This document shows, one piece after another, positions 24,076-34,966 of a stretch of 64,000 nucleotides of DNA; position 1 is the first letter of the stretch, and each line of letters begins with the position of its first letter. Position numbers and translations under genes: made by a program. Under the pieces are notes generated by a model. That model did not search any database. It was not told the DNA's origin and saw nothing but the letters and a program-made list of their open reading frames with translations. This stretch comes from Gordionus sp. m RMFG-2023. Lineage: Eukaryota; Nematomorpha; Gordioida; Chordodea; Parachordodidae. The DNA lies in contig NC_088777.1 of the NCBI RefSeq assembly GCF_954871325.1, positions 27,257,366-27,321,365 on the forward strand, in the 5' to 3' direction.

Positions 24076-24416
24076 CAGTGACCTACAGGCCCGGCCCTGA
24101 GCCCAACCCAAGTACACGAGCCGGGCTCTATTTTAATTTTTTAAATGTACCCTGGCCGGAATGGGCATAAAAATTATTTTAAAAATACCCGAAGCGGTCG
24201 GTCCTAAAATATTTTTGTAAAATATACTCGAGCCAGGCCAAATAATTTAAAACAAATACTTTAAATCGATATTATTATTTATAAAAATTAAAAATAAATA
24301 AAATATATTTAAAAAAAATAATGGCAGGGCCTAAAAATATAAAACGCGGGCCGGACCAAAAATTTTCTAAAAAAATCCGGGTATGGGCGTTCAAATGGTT
24401 ACTCTGCAGGTCTTTG
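24076..24416. mobile_element. hAT-type MITE, family A, copy 4, perfect 8-base TSD
   Basis: A 341-base element starting CAGTGACCTACAGGC and ending CTCTGCAGGTCTTTG, flanked by ATTTAAAT on both sides (24068-24075 and 24417-24424). The arms are GGCCCGG-like and the centre AT-rich. No open frame. The TSD is perfect and 8 bases long, fixing the family as hAT-derived. Confidence 0.9.
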
Positions 24417-27400
24417 ATTTAAATCTTTACTTCATAAAATTGTGTAATAAACAATAAATTGAGAAAATTTTTCAATATTTAATTTTTAGATAAATTCTCT
24501 ATATTATAATGAAAATTATAGGTAAAATTGCACATCTCATCTATTTGGATAGATGGAATTTTAAAATATAAAAGTTTAAATTTTAGGCCACCTAGGTTAG
24601 GAGGTGAGATAAAAATATTTTTAAAACAAATGATCTATTTTAAAATATTTAGTGCAAACAGTGGGCGTATGGGTTAATTTTTTCAAAAGAATTTAAAAAA
24701 ATTTCAAAAAACATGGGCAAGCAAGCTAAATTTATTTTTTTGAAAAAAAATAAGTGAGAGAATTATAAAATCCCACTATTGCAAACCTCTACTCTACCCC
24801 CCCCCCCCCCCACCCCTGTTTGAAATTAATTTTTTTTTTTACAAAAATCAATTTTGATTATGAATTATATTTAATGGGTTCTTTTTTTTTATGCTTAGAG
24901 ATAGTAAAATTATTATTTATTAAAGTTTGAAAATGCTATAATAACCTTCAAAACTTTTTTGAAAATTTTGACAAAATTGTTAAAGATCACTCAAGATTTT
25001 TTTAAAAATCAAAATTTATATTTAAAAAATTTGCTCATAATGATTTGATCAAATATTCTGCTTAAGCATATTCACGAAATAATCCTGATATTATTATAAT
25101 TAAATTTTATAATGATAATTTTACTGGAAATCCGGTTGCTATTAAATTATTGAATATATTTTTAATGGTTATATATCAGTACCTTGGAACATTCTAGCGC
25201 GAAATACTTTACAGCGAAAGTATTACCGCTAATAAAAAGTAAATTTTATATAACGACATTTGGCGGAATATATTACAGCCAAATGTTCTAGCGAATGTAA
25301 GTGCGAAGAATTTTAAAACGAAGGCATTAACGCGAATACATAAAAGCGAATGTATTAGCCCGAAAATAATATCGCGTATGCGTTACAGCCAATAAACTGC
25401 GAATGCAATATCGCGAGTGCATTATCGTGAATGTATTATAGTGAAAATATTAGAGCAAATGCATCAGAGCTAATGTCTAAAGGAATTGACTGGCATTAAT
25501 GCTAAAAAATCTCAGAAGCTAAAAATCCTATCCCTCCTTATAATGGGCGTTATTTTTAAAATATAATTCAAATAATAAAAAAATATATACTTAATATCAA
25601 AGTAAAATAAATATAGCATAGATGGCAATAAATTTTGGTAACGGGGAAAAAATAGAGGAAACCAGGGTTAGTCGGCGCAAGGGAGTTCTCAGTTCTACCA
25701 ATAAACCAGAAATGTTTAAAAAATTCCAATTTAATTTTGTAATAGCATTCTATAATATGTATATTTGAGGCAAATAATATTTTATTATAATAAAATGTGT
25801 TTTTTATAAAAAAATTAAAATAGCACAATATTAAGTGGCATAAAAATATGAAGAGTTTAAAAATAAAAAAATTAAAATTATATGAAATTTAAAACCCTTA
25901 TCTCCATTTCAGAAGAATAGTTATACCATTTAAATATATTTTCAGAAGGTATTCATCTAAGCAATTAGGGTCTAGTAGAATCATGGCTAGTCGGATTAAT
26001 TAAATTGTGCCAAAATATGTTTATAATATATTTATATAATATAAAATAACTATTCATTAGCTACTATTATAGATTTAAATAAATTCTATATGATAATTAA
26101 TGCAAAAGAATTAGAAAAAATAAAAAAAATTATTTAAAATTTTTTTACATTCTCCAAAATTCCAAAAAAACTCATATTTTATCATTTTTATACAATTTAT
26201 TTATATGAAAGTATATCAATAAAACATTTTCCACGAAAATAATGGAATAGTAATATTAATTATCATAAAAGACTTAATAAAGGAAATGAATCTACATGCC
26301 CCGGGTTTAGGTCTTTTAGGGCAAAAATTCTCTTTTAAAAATAGAATTAATCTTGAGAAAAAGGTATAAAATCTATATTTTTCAGTGTAAAACTTAAGTA
26401 TTTGGGCGATTTCATGGTATTTTATAAATTTAAATACAACATTCAGACTTATGATAATTTTGATAAAAATTGCGCCACTAGCCCTGGTCCCTACTAAGAT
26501 TAATCAAAAATTTATTATAGATTATTTACCGGTGACTAAAAAAGGTCACGTTTTAAAATCTTTATAACTCTTAAACTTGTCATTCTTTTTTATGACATTA
26601 TATATTTTACTATGTTTTTTACATTTTTTATTAAGTCGGTTTTTAGAAAGATAAAAAATGTTAAAATTAGAAGAAGAAAATAACTCAAAACTCAATTTTT
26701 TATTTCAAAAACGTTTGATGGGGTTTGCACTAATTTTGTAAATTAATAAAAGTTATCAAGAGAAGGTAGGATAATATCAAAATTATTCCATGAGAAGAAA
26801 AATGGAATGCACCAAGTTTGATTTCTGAATTCCTTAGGAAAAAGTGGAGTCTTCGCCACGTGAGCTTTAAATTCATAATACGGGCTTTATCGAAAAGTTA
26901 TCAAGCAGCCTAGTCCATTTTGGAATAAATAAAAATAAATGAGGTCTTAAGTTATTTCTCAAATAATAGTTTCTAAATTTTCTAAAAAATGACACAATCT
27001 AGTTATATAAAAAAATTTGAGTAAATTAAAGTCAATATTTTTTTAAAAATAATACAAAATTTCATAAATGGCTAACCTGCTTTATAATAACGATTTTGAA
27101 ACGATCCATTTCATTATATTGTAACAACACGGAATATCTAAAATATTTTCAAATTAAATTTTAATTAAAACGAATTATAGTAAATTCTCAACTTTAATAT
27201 ATAAGTAAGTATAAATATAATATATAAAATAAATATAAAAACGTCAATTAGGCCTGGTCTCTAGTTTTTTGAAAAAGGTTTGAACTTACTAAATGAGTTG
27301 GAATATAACAGTAGAGAGTTTAATTTCTTGAGAAAAGAGATCTAGTGAAAAAATTATAAGCCTAGCACCAAAAGATAACTAAATTATAATTTCCAAAATA

Positions 27401-27446
27401 TTTAAAAAATAAAAATATATTAATTGATAAACTCCTTATTATAAAG
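24417..27446. other. Gene-free AT-rich stretch with one minisatellite
   Basis: Contains a C-run of about 15 near 24795-24812 and the minisatellite at 25193-25478. I see no exon or transposase piece that can be supported. Confidence 0.5.
25193..25478. repeat. GCGAATGYATTA minisatellite
   Basis: About 15 degenerate units of roughly 18-22 bases built around GCGAATGTATTA, GCGAATGCATT and TTACAGC. CpG-containing units stand out against the AT-rich surroundings. Confidence 0.75.
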
Positions 27447-29946
27447 CAGTGGCCCCTACAACGGGGGGGGGGGAAAGGGGAGTCCGAAGCAACTGTTTCT
27501 AAAAATTTGAGTCAAGTACTTTAAAAAAAAATTTTTTTTTAATTTAATCCCTTTATTGTTTTACTGTACCCATCCATAACCAAGTGATTTCTGGTTAATG
27601 ATATCGGACTCGACATTAAAATGAATAAAGTTTTTTATTTACATGTCTCTTATTTGGAGGTTCACACTCAAATTCAAAATGGGCATTTGAAGGTCTAAAT
27701 AAATGGCAAAATATTAATCATATTATTATTGTGCATGAATCTTCACATGATGACCGATTATGAAAAGCTTTCTCACAATAAAAATTCCATATTACAATTT
27801 AAAATACCCCAGAAAGAATATGCGGATAATAACTGTTCAACCATAAGAATAATAATAAGATGTCTAAGTTATTTAATATCTCGTAACCAAGCCTTCCGAG
27901 AGAACAGGCAACAAGAAGGCAATATGATGGGCCTTATTAAACTCATTGCAGATTCTGAACCTGTACTAAAAATGTATATACATCAAAATGAAGAAAGAAG
28001 AAGGGAGAAAAACAAATAAGGGATTAAAATCGAAATTATATTCAAATCTATTATCCTTACAATAAAAAAATATTCTCTATAAAAAATATGTTTATAAAAA
28101 AAATTTAAAAAGAGATTGAATTGAATAGGTGCTTTTCAATTATAGTTGATGGCACATATTATGTTTCGAAATCAGAAGCTATAGCTTTGTTAGTAAGATA
28201 TGTTGAAAATAGTGAGACGCCTAAACCCGAAGACTGATAAACATATATTGTACGGGAAATACAACTGGTCTCGATATTAAAAAGAATATAATATCCAAAC
28301 CTGACTCTATGAATCTACCCCTCAAATTCCTAGTTGGGCAAAGCTATGATGGCACCTCAAACATGAGTGAAAGAATCAATGGAGTGCAGGCTTTTATTAG
28401 AGCTGACTCAAAGGTGGCTTTTCTTTGGTGCTATTGTCATCAATTAAATCTAATAATTGTTCAATTATGTTAATCGATAAAAAAAACTAAGAAATGTTTT
28501 AGGGATCTTAGATGATATTCACGTGTATTTCAATGGTTATAAAAGATATGCAGTGCTCAAAGCATGTCAGAGTGATGTACTGACAAAATCCAGAGATTTT
28601 TACTCAGCGAGAATACCACTCGGTAATATTATTTTTTATAAATATTTTTCTACTTTATAATGCCTTGAGGGCAGCTTTGACAAATTTAAAGGATTCTGAA
28701 GATCCTGTCACTTCCACTATGGCTAGTGCTATTATAGTCTTTAGAATATAAAAAATTGATTTTATTTTATCAATTTGTGTTTTGGATAAAATATTGTTGT
28801 TACAAGCTTGGCTTGTATAAAATTGCAAACCATTTCGAAGGATATAAGTTTTCAATGAATTATAATCAATTGGCAAAAGATTGCCTGATTAATTTGAGAA
28901 GTATAATTTAAATTATTGTCTTTTATTATTTTTGGATCCTAATAGATAATAACACTGAATTTTTGGTGTTTTTTTAAAGGCACAAGATTTTATGAAGGAA
29001 AGAAATCTATTATTTGATTTTTAAAGTTTTAAACTTCAAACATTTCGATCCAAAAAGGAGAGGTATATATATACTTTCATCATTAAATATAATATTTTAT
29101 TTTAGCTTTAAAACCAGTGTGTTTTATGCTACATTTAATTTGATTATTATGCAGTTTATGAAAATTTTAAAGATGAATCGATGAAATTTTTAAATCAAAC
29201 ATCATTTTTTACACCAAATGGAATGACGGAATTAATCGTTAAAGATGATATCTGTGAATTTTACCATTTAAATTCAAGTTAAATTTTTGAAGAAATGTTG
29301 AAATTTTGAAATATTTATAAGATGGCTAAAACGGGGATGTAACTATTACACGTGAAGGTTAAAGAATGTAAAGATTTGTTATTTTCTGAGAATTGTAAAT
29401 TTATTTAATTAAAATATTTTTACTAATACATTATTTAGTTTCTTCTTCTGATGATAATTCTGAGACTTATTATTTATTGGAAAAACTATTCGTTTATTTT
29501 ACCCTATGTCTACTTTAAAATTTTTCTGCTTTCCCTAATTTAACAATTTTATATAAATATTTATTAACCATTCCCACTATCTCATGTACTGCCGAAAAGG
29601 TCATGAATAAAGTTAAATTAATTAAAACAAGACTTCGTGGTACCATGATCGATCAATTTCTTAATAATTTAACCATTTTATCAATGGGAAAAATTTTATT
29701 TAAACAATTAAATATTGATAGAATTATAAATTCCTTCGATTTTCTCCCCCTAATTTGTCTAAATTATTAATTTAAAAACATTATTTTTAAAGTATATATT
29801 TTTTTTACATTTTATTTATGTATATTTGATGCAATAAAAATTATTTTTGATATTTATGGGTGTCAAAAAATAATTAACCATTTTTTCGAGGGGCTGGGGG
29901 GGGGTAGTATTCTGCTTCCATCGCTCAGAAAGTGTAGGGGCCATTG
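27447..29946 (+). mobile_element. hAT transposon, complete ends, perfect 8-base TSD
   Basis: A 2500-base element with ends CAGTGGCCCCTACAAC and, inverted, CAATGGCCCCTACACTT, flanked by TTATAAAG on both sides (27439-27446 and 29947-29954). Subterminal G-runs lie inside both ends. It carries a decayed plus-strand transposase. The perfect TSD but heavily broken coding region suggest old age with a conserved boundary. Confidence 0.9.
27744..29740 (+). pseudogene. hAT transposase (ZMYM/DUF4371 type), broken
   Basis: Plus-strand remains in the correct order. The N-terminal DUF4371-like part shows SYLISRNQAFRENRQQEG and MMGLIKLIADSEPVL (27850-27975), matching the family's AFRGH.E...GNF..LI.L. The catalytic region shows FSIIVDGTYYVSK and LLVRYVENSE (28135-28220), then VGQSYDGTSNMSERINGVQ and WCYCHQLNLIIVQL (28333-28465), the family's G.GYDGASNM.G and H.HCLNL. 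The C-terminal dimerisation piece TIPTISCTAEKVMNKVKL and LRGTMIDQFLNNLTILSM lies at 29562-29690. Several stops and frame changes are present. Nothing suggests recent activity. Confidence 0.85.
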
Positions 29947-29954
29947 TTATAAAG

Positions 29955-30434
29955 TACATGTAGCAATTGAATTTTAATACTTTATATTAATTATATAGCC
30001 ATTTGTCAAATATGAATTCTATTGCGATCGTGCATTTGCAACAATGTCTTCGCGATAGTACTTTCGTTATTTATTTCAAATCTAGTAGCTTCATAATTTA
30101 CTTTAGAATATATATGAAATATACCTTTAATTATGGTTCAGTAATTTTATTAGCCATTTATGAGGGACTTGGATCTGTCAAACTTCACAGCTTAAGTAAT
30201 TCTTTTTTAACCCTAATTAATATCAGGGAATTATTTATTTTAAATTTCCATTTTATTCTTATGAACAAACATTTAATTTATGAAATATCTATGTTATTAT
30301 GGACTAAAATTATTTGGTACCTAATATTTATAATAATTCACAGTTTTTATAAAATTTTGAAATAAGTTATAATTATCAACATATTTTATCTAAGCATAAT
30401 AAATTAAAATTAATAATAATTTACGGTTGATTAG
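29955..30434. other. Stretch upstream of the host terminal exons
   Basis: A 120-codon open frame at 30003-30365 is rich in Phe, Ile, Tyr and Leu and matches nothing I know. In DNA this AT-rich it may be chance, and I do not call it a gene. Earlier exons of the gene ending at 30777 should lie here or beyond the hAT. Confidence 0.4.
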
Positions 30435-30777
30435 ACCCACCAGAATGGTTATGTTATTTTTTTGACGAGAGTACTGAAGGGTTAATCAGTCATTTACTAA
30501 TAAAAAGATTATAATAAACAACCTAAAAAATTTTTTAAAAAATTATATTTATTGAATTCTAGAAAAAAAGAAAACTGTTGATAAAAAGGAGAGTTTAACC
30601 ATAGCCGGCGATAAAGATAAGGATAAAAAAGGTGGGAAAAGGGATTCAAAGGACAAAACAGGTAAGAAAGATAAAAAGAAGAAAGATGGCATGCTTACAT
30701 CTGGCGAAACGAGTGCCGAAGATTCCGGTGCCACGCCTATTCCTGATGACAAAAAGAGCAAAAAAAAGAAAAAATGA
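30435..30777 (+). CDS. Terminal exons of an unidentified host gene, Lys/Asp-rich C-terminus
   Basis: The last exon (30563-30777) follows a TTGAATTCTAG acceptor and encodes about 70 residues of charged sequence: KTVDKKESLTIAGDKDKDKK, KDKTGKKDKKKKDGMLTSG, ETSAEDSGATPIPDD, ending in KKSKKKKK and TGA. A compatible penultimate exon (30435-30488) would read PPEWLCYFFDESTEGLI and join through a 74-base GT-AG intron in the right phase. Composition and codon use differ sharply from the surroundings, and a poly(A) signal follows. The basic tail suggests nucleic-acid, tubulin or membrane-surface contact, but this is inference only. I do not recognise the protein. Upstream exons are not identified; the hAT at 27447-29946 lies in between. 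The exon pairing is less certain than the last exon. Confidence 0.5.
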
Positions 30778-30823
30778 ACCTTTTTTAATCGCTGTTATTT
30801 GTGAATTAGAGTGTGCATTGAAC

Positions 30824-30829
30824 AATAAA
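30824..30829 (+). terminator. Poly(A) signal AATAAA after the host terminal exon
   Basis: The canonical AATAAA lies 47 bases past the TGA at 30775-30777. Isolated AATAAA is common in AT-rich DNA, so its position is the main support. Confidence 0.4.
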
Positions 30830-31168
30830 TTTCAAATGTTAAATTCTTATAAATTTACATATAAATGTAATGATTTAAATTTTTAAATGAAAACAATAAT
30901 CAGATTCATATATTTTTTTAAATATTGAGCTCGCCATCCATCAATATACACCGCTTTATATAATGCAAATGAGTTGCTATCAATTATTTTTAGAAACATT
31001 TTATCATTCATGATTTTTTAAATTTCCATGAATTATATAAAATAGAATTATGAAATTTTATATAAAGCAACCTAGAAAACACTCTATATTTAATATTTGA
31101 TAAATGAATGATGGATCTTAATTTTATTAAAATTTTGGTTTGAGTAATAATTTTCTACCTATTTTAAC
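30830..31168. other. Gene-free AT-rich stretch
   Basis: Downstream of the terminal exon. Nothing recognisable up to the MITE at 31169. Confidence 0.5.
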
Positions 31169-31351
31169 TAGTGTTGTTTTAATATTTTAGCCAGAAAAAT
31201 ATTTTTCAACCCTCAAGATTTGGTTAATTAATGTTCAAATCTTTGTGCCACCTATGAGCAAAATCTTAAGGTTTGCATAATATATTTCTGGATAAATAAT
31301 GAGTTAGCCGTTTTTAAAAATCGGCTCAAAATGAGCCGTTTTATAACACTA
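31169..31351. mobile_element. hAT-type MITE, family B, copy 3, perfect 8-base TSD
   Basis: A 183-base element. The right end, inverted, reads TAGTGTTATAAAACGGCTC and the left end reads TAGTGTTGTTTTAATA. ATTTTAAC flanks it on both sides (31161-31168 and 31352-31359), proving hAT-type transposition for family B. Confidence 0.88.
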
Positions 31352-32044
31352 ATTTTAACTCATACTTGTACTCGAAACTATTTACCCCTAACAGCTATTA
31401 ATTTTATATCTTAAAAGTATGAGCAAGCAAAATTTAATGTTTAAAAATTGATTATAGTCTAAATTTTTATTAGATATATTTTTCAAGGTTTTTATGATTT
31501 GCAAAATCATAAAAATGGCCACAGTGTATTTTAAGCGATGAAATATGAAAAAAGTATAAAACATAAATAATGAGATAAATGACAGATTTATATTTGATTA
31601 TAGAACATAATTACTGAAGAAAAATTATTTACGAGAAAGAACCAAAGATTTTTTTACTTGATATAATAAAACTTGGAAATTAACGTTTTTTTTATGAGTA
31701 ACGAGTACTTTAAAAATAAATAAGAACCTATATATAGTATAAAATTATGTTATAAAGTCAACTTGAGGAAATTGACGTTATTACTGCTGATTAATTACTA
31801 TTAGTCTCTCTATAATGGCACCAGGTTCTCAATAAAACGAATTAAATTTTATTATTTTTGAGTTGAATTAATTATCCAAAATTAAAATAAATTATTTTAT
31901 CATAATTAGGTTTTAATAAATATTAATATTAATTTTAGCCAAGTTTTCAGATCAAATCAAAAGATTATGATAAAGATTTTATTAACAACTATAGATGAAA
32001 TCGATTTAATTTAATTATAAATGAATTACCAACCACACCAAGGC
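31352..32044. other. Gene-free AT-rich stretch
   Basis: No coding signal. It contains one GAGTAACGAGTAC block near 31696, similar to the subterminal repeats at 2265-2413. Confidence 0.45.
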
Positions 32045-32530
32045 TATGTGGGGCATAGCAAGGATTTACCTAAAGGGATGGGAGGAGGGTTAATAAAAAA
32101 AATTGAAAGCTTTGTCCTCAAACCCCAACCCTGATTAGGTAATTTTGTTTTCAATATTACTTATTTTTTCGTGATCATCTTAATTTGCTTTTTTAAAATA
32201 TGTAGTATCTTTTTTTATCATCTCCGTGAAGTTAGCCGAACAATTGAAAGCATTAATTCTATTCTAATATTTTATGATTTATTAATGCTTATGAATGCTA
32301 GAATAATGTTAGCAACAAAACTTTGGTTGTCTTAAAGATTAAGAATCCACTTTATTCGGTATTTCTTCTGAAAATTTTATCAATAGTTTAATTAATAAAT
32401 TATTTCAATCCGTTTGGTATATAGTATAAAAAAGATTATTAGCAAAATAAGAAAAAAGGGCGAAATTGGCATCATGCGAGAATGGAAAATTTTGAATTAC
32501 TTAGTTTGTGCTAATACTTAATACTGTTGT
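32045..32530 (-). mobile_element. Partial hAT family C relic, inverted
   Basis: The terminus TATGTGGGGCATAGCAAGG resembles CAGTGGCGTAGCCAGG. The sequence to 32530 is the inverted counterpart of 38950-39245: GTTAGCAACAAAACTTTGG, AAAATTTTATCAATAG, ATTATTAGCAAAATAAG and GAATGGAAAAT blocks in the expected order. Only one end is preserved. Confidence 0.55.
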
Positions 32531-32741
32531 TAGCTTTTCAAAATTAATAGTTATATTAAATAGTTACTTTTGTCACAAAGTAACTGGTTACATGGCATAG
32601 TTATCTTTAAAATGTAACTACTTACTAAAATTCAAATCGATTTATTTCATAGTAGTTATAATATAGTTACCTAAATATTTTCAAAAATGTTCATATTAAT
32701 TATTATATTTAACGGTGCAGTGATGGGTAGAAAGTTTTGAT

Positions 32742-32828
32742 ATGGAATTGATGTATAGACAAGGTAAAGAAAATTTCCTAATAGATATACTGTCAAGGTT
32801 AGGAACGGAGGCAGAAGAGGAGGATTAA
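32742..32828 (+). pseudogene. Ty3/gypsy RNase H-end fragment (fossil)
   Basis: Twenty-eight codons reading MELMYRQGKENFLIDILSRL then GTEAEEED, the recognisable Y..GKEN...D.LSR block at the end of a Ty3/gypsy RNase H domain. No neighbouring element parts were found, so it is an isolated shard from an element other than the one at 4.4-8.9 kb. Confidence 0.65.
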
Positions 32829-33100
32829 TTTTTTTTTTACCATTTAAAAATATTTACTATAAAATATTTGAAAAAAATGTTGCAGATTTTTTTATATTAC
32901 TATTATTTAAATATGATCTATCAAATTTTGTTGTAAACTAAAAATTACATTTATTATGCTCTATTTTATGTTTTTTGATACCCTAGATACTACCGTTTTT
33001 TCAAAACTAATTTTAACATTTTGGACTACATTGAAATTATATTACATAATTTGTCTATTTATAACATAATGATTCATTTATAATTAAAAGTAGCTTAAAA

Positions 33101-33200
33101 ACAAAATAAATAAAGAACATGATTAACAAAATAAATAAAGAACATGATTAACAAAATAAATAAAGAACATGATTAACAAAATAAATAAAGAACATGATTA
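33101..33200. repeat. Four perfect 25-base tandem repeats
   Basis: The unit begins ACAAAATAAATAAAGAACAT and ends GATTA, and is repeated four times without an obvious difference. Such uniformity implies recent slippage or unequal exchange. Confidence 0.95.
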
Positions 33201-33469
33201 TAATATTTAATTATAATACAATAAGATATAATCAATATAAAGGATACACAGTAACTTTTCTAGCAAGAAATAATCAGAGTTATTTAACCCTACTTTTAAA
33301 AGTGTATCTAAAAAAGTAGAGCGCTTGTTAATATATTCTGACTGATTTTATTTATTTTACATTATACTAACTTTATATTTTCCTTAGGATTATTTCTTTC
33401 TGTTTATATAATATTAATTTACTAGTTTCGTAATATCTTGATAGTTTAAATGATTGTTATGGTATCACA

Positions 33470-33548
33470 ACAATTCGGAGCATAAAATTCGGCGCGGCGT
33501 CAATTCAGCGCGGCTACAATTCGGCGCGGCGACAATTCGGCGTGTATC
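33470..33548. repeat. CAATTCGGCGCGGCG minisatellite
   Basis: About five units of 15-17 bases (ATTCGGCGCGGCG with variants). It is a GC-rich, CpG-dense island of about 80 bases in AT-rich DNA. Confidence 0.85.
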
Positions 33549-34125
33549 TAATACAGCTGCAATTTATTATAAATTTATTAGTATTAAAAAAAGATGATTA
33601 AATAGAATTCATTTTGAATGTTAGTCCTATTAATTATTTCTTTGTATTTTTTTTACAAAGATCGCAATTTTATTTACTATATGTGTAATATCAAAAAAAA
33701 ATTTAATAATATCAAAAAAATAAACACCCAATATTTATACCGATTTCTTTGGTGGACCAATTTACCATATTATAAGGTGGCTAAAATCTTAATCGACAGT
33801 TTTTAAAAATAGACCCAGATCGGCCTTTTAATAACATTAATTGTGATCCAAAAAAAATTTAAATTAAAACTTACTCATTTTTTGGATTTATTAAAAATCC
33901 TTAAAATAATTCTATTCATCATTTTAAAAAATATGTTTAGGCTAATTTTTTCTATTATAAAATAATCAAAAACGAATTAACGCACAATTTTTTTATTTTT
34001 TTATAAAATGACTATAAAAAATATAAATATACTATATAAAACATGCCAAAAATATGTTTAAAAGAACATTTTAAAAAATAGATATCATTAATATGTTTGT
34101 AAATTAAAATTATATGCGATACCCC
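33549..34125. other. Gene-free stretch
   Basis: A GGCCTTTTAATAACATTA block at about 33822-33840 resembles the right end of MITE family B and may be a decayed copy. The 62-codon open frame at 33618 is not supported as a gene. Confidence 0.4.
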
Positions 34126-34137
34126 TTAAACATAGTC

Positions 34138-34530
34138 AGATACAATCAATATAATATTTTTAGATGTATTCCGATACACCTTTCTTGATCTCGGGGGTTG
34201 CGTACCAGAAATATATTGTTCAATTTTTGCTTGAGTTAACGATTGTTCTAAGCGTATAGCATCTAAAAATTTCCAAATAGAGGGATCGTGCGATGATAGC
34301 AGAGATGAGAATTCTCTGCGCCAACCTTTAAAAAATAATTGCAAAGTAAACTATAAAAAATGACTGTGTAATAATAATCAAAAGATATAAATTTTTTTTT
34401 AAAAATTACCTTCAACTGCATTATTTGTTTTTGGGATTCTCTCCAATGTAGCAGCATATTGATTCCAAAAGGAATTGGAAACCTTGGTGCTTGTCTATCT
34501 CCATTACCAAGAATTTTAACAATCCAATTA
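34138..34530 (-). pseudogene. MULE-type transposase C-terminal fragment with an intron
   Basis: On the minus strand, APRFPIPF, then WNQYAATLERIPKTNNAVEG, runs to 34410. A GT-AG intron of 84 bases (34409-34326) follows, then GWRREFSSLLSSHDPSIWKF, LEQSLTQAKIEQYISGTQPP and RSRKVYRN. This is the standard end of an animal MULE transposase (NNAVEGWH..F.SL...HP.IWKF). The intron joins the conserved EG and W codons in phase, so this copy retains a spliced structure. Upstream coding sequence is cut off by a GGTGGGCGTGGGC-rich insert at 34553. It differs from the fragment at 155-770. Confidence 0.78.
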
Positions 34531-34552
34531 GCTTTATAGTATGTAATAAGAT

Positions 34553-34700
34553 TAGAGGTGGGCGTGGGCCGTAAAATTACGCGTGACCCATCGTGTCGTG
34601 AATAAATTTTAAATTCCAAGGCGTGACTGGGCGTGACGGGCCTTCCCAAAATTTTCCCCGGGCGTGATCGGGCGTGAACATAAATTTACCGTGAATCACG
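34553..34700. mobile_element. GC-rich hAT-like terminus with GGGCGTGA repeats
   Basis: Starts TAGAGGTGGGCGTGGGC, a hAT-style end, and contains five GGCGTGA-type repeats over 140 bases. No right partner or TSD was found. It appears to have landed upstream of the MULE fragment. Confidence 0.4.
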
Positions 34701-34966
34701 GAAATTTTAATTTTTAAAATTGTTTTTTTATAAATATAAATTTGCAATTTTTTATTTATAAATTTGCGATTTTTTAATTATATTATATATTTTCTTATTT
34801 AATTTAGTTCTTTTTTAAAAAAGAATAATTTATAAAAACTAAAAACCTTCCGCATTTTATAAACAACATCCGGTATCATTTTGTTAGTTCTATTTATTTT
34901 ATGTATAGGTGTTTTTTATCGCGAGACTTATGTTAAATTTTGCTTAAACTTTTTACAAAAAGTCAG

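Noticed and set aside
25193-25478. CRISPR-like regular spacing
   Set aside because: Units are degenerate and contiguous, with no unique spacers and no cas genes. It is a minisatellite in eukaryotic DNA.
26818-26925. Reading PSLISEFLRKKWSLRHVSFK, helix-turn-helix-like
   Set aside because: Too short and without supporting neighbours to assign to a transposase.
30003-30365. 120-codon open frame, hydrophobic
   Set aside because: Long for this composition but dominated by Ile, Phe, Tyr and Leu, with no recognisable motif or splice context. Probably chance.
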